From Roseomonas sp. (GTDB taxonomy: Bacteria > Pseudomonadota > Alphaproteobacteria > Acetobacterales > Acetobacteraceae): a stretch of 61,739 bases of DNA. Made by a program: the position numbers and the translations under genes. How positions within the stretch are numbered: the stretch's first letter is position 1; every line of letters begins with the position of its first letter. The DNA is taken from positions 1 through 61,739 of the forward strand of contig JADCGA010000031.1 of NCBI GenBank assembly GCA_020249265.1, in the 5' to 3' direction. The notes under the pieces were generated by a model. The model was given only the letters and a program-made list of their open reading frames with translations. It did no database searches and had not been told where the DNA came from. Below, piece by piece: positions 47,060 through 56,203 of the stretch.

Positions 47060-47791
47060 TCAAAGCGTGGCACCGCCATCAATGGCGACTTCCGATCCGG
47101 TCATATAGCTGCTGTCATCGGAAAGCAGGAACAGCACCAGCCGCGCCACTTCCTCGGCGGTGCCCTGCCGCCCCATGGGCACGGATTTGAGACGCGCGGA
47201 GTTTTCCTCTGGCGAACGTATATCCAGCATGGGTGTCGCAATCGGCCCCGGATGGACTGAATTCACGCGTATGCCACGCGGCGCCAGCTCAAGCGCGGCG
47301 GATTTCGTCATGCCACGCAGCGCCCATTTCGTGGCACCATAAGCAAAAGCGCGCGCCGAACCGCGCAGCCCGGCGGTAGAGGAGATGTTCACAATCGAAC
47401 CACCACCCGCCCTTTCCATCGCCGGCACCACCGCCTTCATGCCAAGAAAACAGCCGAGTTGATTGATGCGCGTATGGCGTTCGAACAGCGCCGCATCTGT
47501 TTCCATCATCAGCTTTGGCACATAAATGCCGGCATTATTCACAAGCCCGGTCAGCGCACCGAGCGCTTCTGCCGCCGCTACGGCGCGCGCCCAATCCGCT
47601 TCTTCGGTCACATCAAGCTTGAGAAATTGCGCGGCAGGGCCAAGTTCGCGCGCCAGGGCTTCGCCCTCGGCCTCCAGCACATCGCCAAGAATAACGCGCG
47701 CACCTTCCGCAACCAGCAAGCGCGCTTCCGCCGCACCCTGGCCGCGCGCCCCGCCTGAAATCAGAATAACCTTGCCAACGAAGCGTGCCAT
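47060..47791 (-). CDS. Short-chain dehydrogenase/reductase (SDR)
   Basis: 243 residues. Cofactor motif LISGGARGQGAAEARLL, LVNNAGIYVPK, catalytic Ser in VNISSTAGLRG, Tyr-Lys in FAYGATKWAL, and the end YMTGSEVAIDGGATL. D-x at the end of beta-2 (ILGDVLE) favours NAD over NADP. Probably a 3-hydroxy-acid or hydroxysteroid-type oxidoreductase; the substrate is unknown. It is a single gene. Confidence 0.9.
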   Translation of the reverse strand: MARFVGKVILISGGARGQGAAEARLLVAEGARVILGDVLEAEGEALARELGPAAQFLKLDVTEEADWARAVAAAEALGALTGLVNNAGIYVPKLMMETDAALFERHTRINQLGCFLGMKAVVPAMERAGGGSIVNISSTAGLRGSARAFAYGATKWALRGMTKSAALELAPRGIRVNSVHPGPIATPMLDIRSPEENSARLKSVPMGRQGTAEEVARLVLFLLSDDSSYMTGSEVAIDGGATL

Positions 47792-47883
47792 GAACTGCCA
47801 CCTTTTCTATCGATGGCATCATGGCATCCGGCCTGCGCCCTGGATAGCCAGGCCATGGCTTTCCAGGGTAATGCCAAACAGCG

Positions 47884-49944
47884 TCAGGCCGCGCGAATTT
47901 CGCCGAGGAAGCTGTCCACCTGCTTCTTCAACGCCGCACCATCCTTGCTGAGCGTTCCCGCCGCCGATAGCAGGGATGTCGCGGCGCTGCCCGTGACACT
48001 CGCAGCCTGACTGACCTGGGTGATATTGCCCGCCACTTCCGTCGTGCCAACCGCGGCCTGCTGCACATTACGCGCAATTTCCTGCGTGGCGGCACCCTGT
48101 TCTTCCACCGCCGAGGCAATCGCTGTTGAGCTTTGGCTGAGCAGATCAATGGTCTCTGCAATATGCGTGATCACCTGTGCGGAACGCTCGGTTGCTTCCT
48201 GCATGGCTTTGATCTGAGATGCGATTTCGTCCGTCGCCTTGGTGGTTTGGGAGGCCAGCGCCTTCACCTCAGACGCAACAACGGCAAAGCCCTTGCCGGC
48301 CTCTCCCGCCCGTGCGGCTTCGATGGTGGCGTTCAGCGCCAGCAGATTGGTCTGCCCCGCAATATCATTGATGATGCGCACAACATTACCAATACGCTGC
48401 GCCGCTTCAGTCAGGCCCTGCACTTCCTGCGTACTGCTGCGCGCCTGACCAACCGCTTCATGCGTCATGCGGCTGGACTCGGCCACCTGTTGCGCGATTT
48501 CGCGAATAGAAGCGGAAAGCTCCTCGGTCGCGGAAGCAACCGTCTGCACATTCTGCGTCACTTGTTCCGATGCCGCCGCCACCGCGGTTGACTGGCCTGA
48601 GGTTTCCTCAGCGGTACGGGCCATATCCTCAGCCGTTCCCTGCAAGCGGGAAGAGGCCGCCGTCACATTGCCCACAACTTCCCCGACGCTTTGCTCAAAC
48701 TTGTCAGCGAGGGCGTTCATGGCGATACGACGTTCTTCTGCGGCGCGTTGCTTTTGCGTCTCCTGCGCCTTGCGGAGTTCTTCGGCTTCCATCATGCCAT
48801 TGCGGAACACCTCCAAAGCTTCGGCCATGGTGCCGATTTCATCGCGCTTGTCGCGCCCAGGGATCACCGTTGAAAGATCACCGCGTGACAGGGCGCGCAT
48901 CGCTTCTGTCATGCCGGTAATAGGGCGGGTAATGCCGCGCGCCAGGATGAAGCCAACAATGATGGCGGCCATCAGCATGGCCAGTGCGAAAGCGATGCTA
49001 TAGCTCAGGATCTTCCATGCTTCAGCCGCATTCGCCTGATTGAGCGCGGCAAGATCACGCTGCAACACATCCTCAACCGTCTTCATCAGATCAATGCGAT
49101 CAGTGGTCGCCTTGAACCAATCACGCGCTGTCACACCCGTAAGCGGCTTTTCCGACCCCGCTTCCACCGCAATCCGGCGCTGCCGCTCGGCCTCCACAAT
49201 GATCGGGCCGCTCAGGGTCTGTTGCGCGGCATTGCGCTGCGACTCTGTCGCATAAGCCTGAAAGGTTGCAAGATAGGCAGCCTGTTCGGCAAGGACTGTC
49301 AGCAAGGTACGGTACTGCGCCGGCGTGAATTGCCCCGAAGCAAACCCCGCAGACCCGGTGGCCCTTTCCTGCCCCGCACGCTCCTTCGCGGCAAGGAAAT
49401 TGTAATAGGCGAGCAGATTAGCGGTAACGGCAGGCGAATCGGAAACCTTCACCGATTCCTGTGGTACCGCGAGAAGATTGGTAATCAAGGAGGTATAGAA
49501 GCGGAAGGAGTCCGGCCCGACAATCCTGAGGCCGCTCACCTCCGCGCGCTTGCCTTCAAGATCACTCAGACCGGCAATCGCCTTTTCGACACTTTCGCGC
49601 AACTCCGCACTGTAATCCGAAAGCGTCAAGCCTTGCAGGGCTTGGCGCACAATGGCGATCTGTCCATCCGAATCGCGGCGCTGGGCCTGAAGTTCGTTGT
49701 CCATCTGCTGCCCACGACTGCCGATGAACAGCGCCGACATGCCGCGCTCCTTCTGCAATTCATGCACAAGGTCACTGATGCGGGAACTGAAATGGCTGAG
49801 CGCCTGAAGTTGATCCGCCTGACGCACCGTGTGCATTTGCTGCGAAATGACAAGGCCGCTCATGACCAGTACCGCCAGGATCGGCAGGGCGATGGCAAGC
49901 GCAAGGCGTGTTGCGATCTTCAATGATGATTTTTGCTCGGGCAT
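47884..49944 (-). CDS. Methyl-accepting chemotaxis protein with NIT sensor domain
   Basis: 686 residues. A membrane segment (about 10-32) leads to a periplasmic helical NIT domain ([19 protein letters not shown] and [17 protein letters not shown] are hallmarks of nitrate/nitrite-type sensors). A second membrane segment (about 312-336), a HAMP domain and a cytoplasmic signalling domain follow, with the hairpin tip [20 protein letters not shown]. It would control the CheA kinase. The C-terminus has no obvious CheR-tether pentapeptide. No chemotaxis genes are nearby; it is a single-gene unit. Confidence 0.92.
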   Translation of the reverse strand: MPEQKSSLKIATRLALAIALPILAVLVMSGLVISQQMHTVRQADQLQALSHFSSRISDLVHELQKERGMSALFIGSRGQQMDNELQAQRRDSDGQIAIVRQALQGLTLSDYSAELRESVEKAIAGLSDLEGKRAEVSGLRIVGPDSFRFYTSLITNLLAVPQESVKVSDSPAVTANLLAYYNFLAAKERAGQERATGSAGFASGQFTPAQYRTLLTVLAEQAAYLATFQAYATESQRNAAQQTLSGPIIVEAERQRRIAVEAGSEKPLTGVTARDWFKATTDRIDLMKTVEDVLQRDLAALNQANAAEAWKILSYSIAFALAMLMAAIIVGFILARGITRPITGMTEAMRALSRGDLSTVIPGRDKRDEIGTMAEALEVFRNGMMEAEELRKAQETQKQRAAEERRIAMNALADKFEQSVGEVVGNVTAASSRLQGTAEDMARTAEETSGQSTAVAAASEQVTQNVQTVASATEELSASIREIAQQVAESSRMTHEAVGQARSSTQEVQGLTEAAQRIGNVVRIINDIAGQTNLLALNATIEAARAGEAGKGFAVVASEVKALASQTTKATDEIASQIKAMQEATERSAQVITHIAETIDLLSQSSTAIASAVEEQGAATQEIARNVQQAAVGTTEVAGNITQVSQAASVTGSAATSLLSAAGTLSKDGAALKKQVDSFLGEIRAA

Positions 49945-50274
49945 TGGTCAGACCTTTCCTGGAGGGATGGCACAGACCCTGATGCCTAAGATAAAATCAT
50001 GAACATAGAATTAGGCCGAGAGGGCCATAGTTTGCCCAAATAAGCGGCGTTCGTTTGTGAATTGTAAACAGAAATGCGTGTGTTAGCCTGATTGGCGTGA
50101 GATGAACGCCTGCCATGCGCGTCAATATCCATCCCTGATTTGCCAAATCCCAGGGTCGCTGGTCATAATCCATCAACCGTCAGTTATACCCGCGATATCT
50201 TTTCGCCATTTAGGATGTCGTGCGGTTTTCTTGATGCTTTGGAATGCAGGCGCAAGCAAATCCGGTGAGGTTCC
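49945..50274. other. Intergenic region between divergent chemoreceptor and monooxygenase genes
   Basis: These 330 bases must contain both divergent promoters. Composition is less GC-rich (for example 49985-50080 and 50150-50230). No clear palindrome, terminator or RNA gene was found. The monooxygenase has the ribosome site GGTGAGG just before its ATG. Confidence 0.4.
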
Positions 50275-51909
50275 ATGGCTGAAATTCTCTTAATCAGACC
50301 GAATGAAGCGATCGCCGCCGATGCCGATGCCGTCATCATCGGTGCGGGTATTTCCGGCATGTATCAACTGATCCGGCTCCGTGAACTCGGCCTGAAGCTG
50401 CGCGTTTTCGAAGCCGGGTCCGATGTGGGCGGCACCTGGTACTGGAATCGCTATCCTGGTGCGCGCTTTGATTCGGAAAGCTGGTCCTACGGTTATTCCT
50501 TTTCCCAGGAACTGCTCCAGGAATGGGAATGGACAGAACATTTCTCTGCCCAGCCAGATACGTTGCGATATCTTAATTTTATCGCGGATAAATTCGATCT
50601 GCGCAAGCACATCACCTTCAATAACCGCGTCAAGGCCGCGCATTTTGATGATGCGACGAATCTTTGGACTGTAACCTTGGAAAACGGCGAAGAATGCCGC
50701 GCTCCGCTCATGATCACGGGGCTTGGCCCGCTATCGGCGCCAACACTGCCCAGTATTCCAGGCCGCGATTCCTTCCAGGGGCAGGCCTTCCATACCGCGC
50801 GCTGGCCACATGATCCGGTGGATTTCAAGGGCAAGCGCGTTGGCATCATTGGCACCGGTGCCACCGCCATTCAGATCATCCAAACCATCGCCAAGGATGT
50901 CGGCCACTTGACCGTGTTTCAGCGTACGCCGAATTGGGCCGCGCCCTTGCATAACCGCAAGATCACCCCGGAAGAACAGGTAAAGATCAAGGCGAGCTAT
51001 CCGGAAATCTTCGCCCGCTGCCGGGAAACCGCCACCTGCTTCATCCATCAGACCGATCCGCGCAAGGCCCTGGAAGTATCCGCCGAAGAACGCGAAGCCT
51101 TTTGGGAAAAGCTCTATGCCGAACCAGGCTTTGGCATTTGGGTCGGCAATTTCGCCGATGTGTTGACCGATAAAGAAGCCAATGCGCTGGCGAGTGATTT
51201 CATGGCGCGCAAGATCCGCCAAAGGGTGAAGGATCAGACCATCGCGGAAAAGCTTATCCCGAAAAATCACGGCTTCGGCACCAGGCGCCTGCCTTTGGAA
51301 AGTGGCTATTATGAAGTGTATAATCAGCCCAATGTCCGGCTGGTGGACATCAACGAAACACCGATTGAATGCATCACGCCCACAGGTATCCAAACCAGCG
51401 CGGAATCCTTTGCCTTCGACATCCTGATTTTTTCCACAGGCTTTGATGGAGTCACTGGCCCTTATGACCGGATTGACATACGCGGCCCAGGCGGGCGTAG
51501 CCTGAAACAGGATTGGATCGGCACACCAAGAACCTTTCTGGGTGTGATGGCTGAAGGTTTTCCGAATATGCTCATGGTGCTTGGGCCACATACGGCGCGC
51601 GGTAACATCCCACGCAATATCGAAGAAATCGTTGATTGGGTCACCGGGCTTGTTATCCATATGCGCAAGCACAAGCTGAAGCGCGTGGAACCAAAGCCGG
51701 ATGCTGTGCAATGGTGGGCTGACAAGGTGGAAGAAGCCGTGGCCGGCCTGCTGTTTGCCGAGGTCAATTCCTGGCAGACAGGCATCAATCGCAATGTTGA
51801 AGGCCGCGATGTCCGGCGCACGCTTGGCTATTATGGCGGCGCGGTGGAATATCGCCGCATCGCGGATGAGGTCGCTGCCGGCGTCTACCGCGAATTCCAC
51901 TTTGCCTGA
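50275..51909 (+). CDS. Flavin-containing Baeyer-Villiger-type monooxygenase
   Basis: 544 residues. FAD Rossmann motif IIGAGISGMY (about 21-30), then GSDVGGTWYWNRYPGARFDSE (typical of BVMOs), the fingerprint FQGQAFHTARWP (F-x-G-x3-H-x3-W-P) and the NADPH motif IIGTGATAIQII. FSTGFDGVTGPYD is the late conserved segment. It should insert an oxygen next to a ketone, giving esters or lactones, as in cyclohexanone or acetone-type monooxygenases. The Bug receptor gene begins 17 bases later, suggesting a joint uptake-and-degradation function for a carbonyl or acid substrate. Confidence 0.92.
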   Translation: MAEILLIRPNEAIAADADAVIIGAGISGMYQLIRLRELGLKLRVFEAGSDVGGTWYWNRYPGARFDSESWSYGYSFSQELLQEWEWTEHFSAQPDTLRYLNFIADKFDLRKHITFNNRVKAAHFDDATNLWTVTLENGEECRAPLMITGLGPLSAPTLPSIPGRDSFQGQAFHTARWPHDPVDFKGKRVGIIGTGATAIQIIQTIAKDVGHLTVFQRTPNWAAPLHNRKITPEEQVKIKASYPEIFARCRETATCFIHQTDPRKALEVSAEEREAFWEKLYAEPGFGIWVGNFADVLTDKEANALASDFMARKIRQRVKDQTIAEKLIPKNHGFGTRRLPLESGYYEVYNQPNVRLVDINETPIECITPTGIQTSAESFAFDILIFSTGFDGVTGPYDRIDIRGPGGRSLKQDWIGTPRTFLGVMAEGFPNMLMVLGPHTARGNIPRNIEEIVDWVTGLVIHMRKHKLKRVEPKPDAVQWWADKVEEAVAGLLFAEVNSWQTGINRNVEGRDVRRTLGYYGGAVEYRRIADEVAAGVYREFHFA

Positions 51910-51926
51910 ATGAGGGAGGAAAACCA

Positions 51927-52916
51927 ATGACCAAGAAAACCACTCTGCCCCGCCGTTTGCTGATGGCATTGGCCGCGGGCGCAGCGCTTGCCACACCCGG
52001 TATTGCCCGCGCGCAGGAAGCGAATTGGCCCAACCGTCCGGTGCGCATCATCGCGGCCTTCCCGGCAGGCAGCGGCACGGATAGCCTGGCGCGGTTTTAT
52101 GGTGAACGTCTGGGCCGCATCTTCGGCCAGAATTTTGTCATTGAGAATATTGGCGGCGCCAATGGCGCGATTGGTGCCCGCGCTGCCGCCCGTGCCGCGC
52201 CTGATGGCTACACCATCTTTTTCGGATCGGTTTCAACCCATGCCGCCAATCCGCATCTGATGCGCGAACCTGGCTATGATCCGCTGCGCGATTTCGCCCC
52301 ACTTTCCATGATCAGCATCAACCCGCTTGGCGTGCTGGTGCGCGCGGATTTTCCAGCGCGCGATCTGCAGGCCTTCATCACCCATGCACGCGCTAATCCT
52401 GGCGCGCTGAATTACGGTATAGGCAATGCTGGCGGGCTTGCGGGGACGCATTTGCTGAGCCAAGCCGCCGGCTTCAAGGCGGAGCAGATTTCCTACCGCG
52501 GCACGCCACAGGCCATGGCGGATTTACTGGGTGGGCGTTTGCATTTTCTGGTGACCGATCTTGGGCCGGCGGTGGAGCATTTGCGCGCCGGCACCATTCG
52601 TGCGCTTGCCGTCACCACGGCACGGCGTGTTGATACCCTGCCTGATGTGCCAACCGTGGCCGAAGCTGCATTACCTGGCTTTGATTTTGCTTCCTGGAAC
52701 GGTTCCTGGATGCCAGCGCGCACGCCCCCTGCGATCATCGCACGGCTCAATCGTGAAATTCAAATCATCGGCCAAGGCGATGAAGCCAAACGCCATATCG
52801 GGGCGCTTGGTATTGTCTCCACTACCAGCACGCCTGAAGCACTCGGTGAATTCAATCGCCGCGAATTAGAGCTTTGGGCACGCATCGCGGCAGAGGCGAA
52901 TGTGGCGAAGGAATAG
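51927..52916 (+). CDS. Bug/TctC-family periplasmic solute receptor
   Basis: 329 residues, with a signal peptide ending near GIARAQEA. Bug features: RPVRIIAAFPAGSGTDSLAR, FVIENIGGANGAIGARAA and PDGYTIFFGS, and a central GGRLHFLVTDLGPAVEHLR. The strong ribosome site AGGGAGGA precedes the ATG. It is cotranscribed with the Baeyer-Villiger monooxygenase; no membrane components are nearby. Confidence 0.9.
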   Translation: MTKKTTLPRRLLMALAAGAALATPGIARAQEANWPNRPVRIIAAFPAGSGTDSLARFYGERLGRIFGQNFVIENIGGANGAIGARAAARAAPDGYTIFFGSVSTHAANPHLMREPGYDPLRDFAPLSMISINPLGVLVRADFPARDLQAFITHARANPGALNYGIGNAGGLAGTHLLSQAAGFKAEQISYRGTPQAMADLLGGRLHFLVTDLGPAVEHLRAGTIRALAVTTARRVDTLPDVPTVAEAALPGFDFASWNGSWMPARTPPAIIARLNREIQIIGQGDEAKRHIGALGIVSTTSTPEALGEFNRRELELWARIAAEANVAKE

Positions 52917-52934
52917 GCGTCGCCTGCCGGCGCT

Positions 52935-53438
52935 TCATTTCCGCCGGCTTGGCGGTACTTCGGAAATGCGGAGTGTCGCGGGCTGCGGAGACCCGCGATC
53001 CACCGTGCCGATCCAGATATTGTAATTCCCGCTGGCAGGCCGCTGGATAATGATGCCGGGGTTCAGCCCCTCCAAATCATCATTGCAAATCCACCTCCCC
53101 GAAGGATCATTGATGATCAGCGTCGTATCGGCTTGCGCAATAACGGAAATATACAAGGGCAAACTCCCCGCCTGATAATTCAAGTCAACATCGGGGCGGG
53201 CATAATCAATCCAGCCTGTGCAATCATTGCCAAGCCCTTGCACCTGGCGATCTCCTCCGGCTTCCACGCGCGTTTCATGCGGGTCTGGCGCGAAATCCGC
53301 ACGCAGATTGACCGTGGCATAGCGCGGTTGCGCCGCCACATCAGGCGTCGCCTGCCGCGCAGGGGATTTCTGCTGCGCCAGAACTGGCAGAGCCACGGCA
53401 CAAATGAGGATACAGGCGAAGGTCGCGAACTTCCGCAT
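52935..53438 (-). CDS. Hypothetical secreted protein, PPC-like beta domain
   Basis: 167 residues from MRKFATFACILICAVALPVLA (Sec signal, cleavage near AQQ); the start at 53477 adds residues before the signal. The mature part has NDCTGWIDYARPDVDLNY, PLYISVIAQADTTLIINDPSGRWICNDD, GLNPGIIIQRPASGNYNIWIGT, a jelly-roll pattern resembling bacterial pre-peptidase C-terminal domains and the accessory domain of some secreted trypsin-like peptidases. Two Cys could form a disulphide. It stands alone without a catalytic domain. Confidence 0.65.
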   Translation of the reverse strand: MRKFATFACILICAVALPVLAQQKSPARQATPDVAAQPRYATVNLRADFAPDPHETRVEAGGDRQVQGLGNDCTGWIDYARPDVDLNYQAGSLPLYISVIAQADTTLIINDPSGRWICNDDLEGLNPGIIIQRPASGNYNIWIGTVDRGSPQPATLRISEVPPSRRK

Positions 53439-53538
53439 CGGATTCTCCCTACTGGCAAGCGGATGACATCCGGTCACTCATAATGAGGAAATCTTAATGC
53501 TTCGATATCAAATCAGCGCACCTTGCCTTGGTAAAGCA

Positions 53539-54531
53539 TCACCCCGGCGTCGCGCCACTCGCACGCACCACTGGCGCCCAACGATCCACTTCGCGTGAGA
53601 CAAAAGCCTGCACATCGGCAGGGCCATTGTCATTCATGGTGAGAACGCCAAGCCCCGCGATGCGGTCCTTCATGCCGGGTTCATTGATGGCGGTGATAAA
53701 GGCTTCGCGAATGCGCGCCACAACAGCATCGGCCAGGCCGACGGGACCTGCCAGCACAAACCAATTGATCGCGGTGGCACCGGGGAAGCCGGCTTCCACA
53801 ATCGTCGGCACATCAGGGAAGGTGGACATGCGCTCGCCGCTGGTGACCGCGATGGCCTTCAGCGAACCGCCGCGTACGCTACCGGCATGCGCGCCGAGCG
53901 TATTCCAAAGCGACCCCAGGCTTCCGCCAAGCACTTGCTGTTCCGCTTCTCCACCGCCCCGGAAGGGCACGTGCAACAGCTGCACACCCGCTTCGCGTGA
54001 CCAGAGCATGCCGGAAAGATGCCCGACCGAACCGATTCCGGCGCTGCCGTAGCTCATCGCCTCGGGCCGGGCGCGCGCGGCGGCCAGGTAATCCGCCATA
54101 TTCTGAATGGGGCCATTGGGCCGCACGCCAACCACCATGGGCGCGCCACCCACCAACATCACATAGGAAAAGCTGCGTCGCACATCATAGGGCAGATTGG
54201 GGAAAAGCGTTTGCGCAATCGCCATGGGCCCGGCATTCGCCAGCACGAGTGAATAACCATCCGGGCGTTCACCCGCGATATGCGCGGTGCCCACTGTGCC
54301 GCCCGCGCCGGGGCGATTATCCAGCACTATAGGTTGCCCAAGCACGCGTTCCAGCGTGGGGGAGAGCAGCCGCACCACGCCATCCGAAGTGCCACCCGCC
54401 GAAAAGGGGCTCACCACGCGAATGGGGCGATTGGGGAAGGGCGCTTGGGCAAAACTGCCAGAAGGTAGCAGCGTAGGCAGCGCAAGCGTGGTGGCGGCGG
54501 TCAAAAGGCTACGACGATTCATTTTATACAT
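53539..54531 (-). CDS. Bug/TctC-family periplasmic solute receptor
   Basis: 330 residues; an alternative start MNRRSLL at 54522 gives 327. The leader has NRRSLLTAATTLALPTLL, Tat- or Sec-type. Mature Bug features: RPIRVVSPFSAGGTSDGVVR, IVLDNRPGAGGTVGTAHIA and PDGYSLVLANAG. The ligand is unknown. It is the third orphan Bug receptor in this window. Confidence 0.9.
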   Translation of the reverse strand: MYKMNRRSLLTAATTLALPTLLPSGSFAQAPFPNRPIRVVSPFSAGGTSDGVVRLLSPTLERVLGQPIVLDNRPGAGGTVGTAHIAGERPDGYSLVLANAGPMAIAQTLFPNLPYDVRRSFSYVMLVGGAPMVVGVRPNGPIQNMADYLAAARARPEAMSYGSAGIGSVGHLSGMLWSREAGVQLLHVPFRGGGEAEQQVLGGSLGSLWNTLGAHAGSVRGGSLKAIAVTSGERMSTFPDVPTIVEAGFPGATAINWFVLAGPVGLADAVVARIREAFITAINEPGMKDRIAGLGVLTMNDNGPADVQAFVSREVDRWAPVVRASGATPG

Positions 54532-54733
54532 CCCGGGCTTGATTGATTATGCGAAGCGGCGTTTTTCGCCTTGACGATAAAGCATAACGTCGAGCGTAAC
54601 CGCCGCAAAGCCACCGCCTCTCAATAGCTGTGAAAAACAAGATGCGGCTGAAGCTTTTGCCGCCAAAACGCGCAATCTTGCGCGGCAACTGCCCCAACCG
54701 CGTTCACAACAAGCGCCAGCACGCACTGACACC

Positions 54734-56182
54734 CTACCTTGGCAGGGTGCTAGCCCCCATCAGGAATTCATCCACCGCGCGCGCACATTGCCGGCCTTCG
54801 CGAATGGCCCAAACCACCAGCGATTGACCGCGCCGCATATCGCCGGCGGCAAATACCTTGGGGACGGAGGTCTGATAGGCATCCGTATCCGCCTGCACAT
54901 TGCCGCGCGCATCCAGCGCAACGCCGGAAGTTTCCAAAAGCCCGGCTTTGCGAGGCCCCAGGAAGCCCATGGCCAGCAGCACCAAATCCGCCTTCATCTG
55001 AAAGCCGCTGCCCGCCACTTCGCGCATCTGCATCCGCCCAGCTTCATGCACCCATTCCACGCGCACGCAATCAAGCGCCGTCACGCGGCCATTCTCACCC
55101 ACCGCTTGCTTCGTCAGCACCGCCCAATCACGCGCGCAGCCTTCATAATGCGCCGGCGCGGTGCGGAGCTTATGCGGCCAATTCGGCCAGGTGAGGCCCT
55201 TGTTTTCATGCTCTGGCGGCTTTGGCATGATCTCAATCTGCGTGATGGAGGCAGCGCCCTGGCGCGCCGCGGTGCCGATGCAATCGGCGCCCGTATCGCC
55301 ACCACCAATCACCACCACATGCTTGCCCTTGGCCGAGATGGTGCCGCGCGGCGCGGCGCGGTCTTCAGCATCGCCCGCCACGCGCTTGTTCTGCTGCGTC
55401 AGGTAATCCATCGCGGGATGAATGCCGGAAAGATTGCGGCCATCCACTTCCAATTCGCGCGGCCATTCGGCACCGCCCGTCATCACCACCGCATCATAAC
55501 CCGCCAGCAGCACATCAAACGGCAGCGTGCTGCCGACTTCCGTGCCGGTGCGGAATTCAACGCCCTCGGCTGCCATCTGATCAACACGGCGGTCAATCAA
55601 ATGCTTTTCCATCTTGAAGTCAGGAATGCCGTAGCGGAGCAAACCGCCGATGCGGTCCTGCTTTTCAAACAACGTCACCGCATGGCCGGCGCGCGCCAAT
55701 TGTTGCGCCGCCGCCATCCCCGCCGGGCCGCTGCCCACTACGGCCACGCGCTTGCCGGTTTTGCGCGCGGCAATTTGCGGCTTGATCCAGCCTTCTTCCC
55801 ACCCGCGATCTACAATCGCACATTCGATGGATTTAATGGTGACCGGCGTTTCGGTGATGTTCAGCGTGCAGCTTGCCTCGCATGGTGCGGGGCAGATGCG
55901 GCCGGTAAATTCCGGGAAATTATTGGTGGAATGCAGCGTGTCGAGCGCCGCCTGCCACTGATCCCGATAGACCAGATCATTCCAATCCGGGATCATGTTG
56001 TTCACCGGGCAGCCATTATGGCAATACGGAATGCCGCAATTCATGCAGCGCGCCGCCTGTTTGGTCAGCTCCGCCTCCGGCAGAGGCGTCACATATTCCT
56101 TGTAATTCTTGAGCCGTTCTTCGGGCTTGATATAGCCGCGTTCGGTGCGTTCGAATTCAAGAAAGCCAGTTGTCTTACCCAT
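54734..56182 (-). CDS. gltD: Glutamate synthase [NADPH] small subunit
   Basis: 482 residues. It passes electrons from NADPH through FAD and Fe-S centres to the large subunit. The N-terminal cysteine clusters are [18 protein letters not shown] and CPAPCEASC; the FAD motif is [20 protein letters not shown] followed by [15 protein letters not shown]; the NADPH site is [34 protein letters not shown] is the C-terminal FAD contact. It starts 21 bases after gltB. Confidence 0.96.
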   Translation of the reverse strand: MGKTTGFLEFERTERGYIKPEERLKNYKEYVTPLPEAELTKQAARCMNCGIPYCHNGCPVNNMIPDWNDLVYRDQWQAALDTLHSTNNFPEFTGRICPAPCEASCTLNITETPVTIKSIECAIVDRGWEEGWIKPQIAARKTGKRVAVVGSGPAGMAAAQQLARAGHAVTLFEKQDRIGGLLRYGIPDFKMEKHLIDRRVDQMAAEGVEFRTGTEVGSTLPFDVLLAGYDAVVMTGGAEWPRELEVDGRNLSGIHPAMDYLTQQNKRVAGDAEDRAAPRGTISAKGKHVVVIGGGDTGADCIGTAARQGAASITQIEIMPKPPEHENKGLTWPNWPHKLRTAPAHYEGCARDWAVLTKQAVGENGRVTALDCVRVEWVHEAGRMQMREVAGSGFQMKADLVLLAMGFLGPRKAGLLETSGVALDARGNVQADTDAYQTSVPKVFAAGDMRRGQSLVVWAIREGRQCARAVDEFLMGASTLPR

Positions 56183-56203
56183 AACGCTATTCTCCCCTGC
56201 GGC

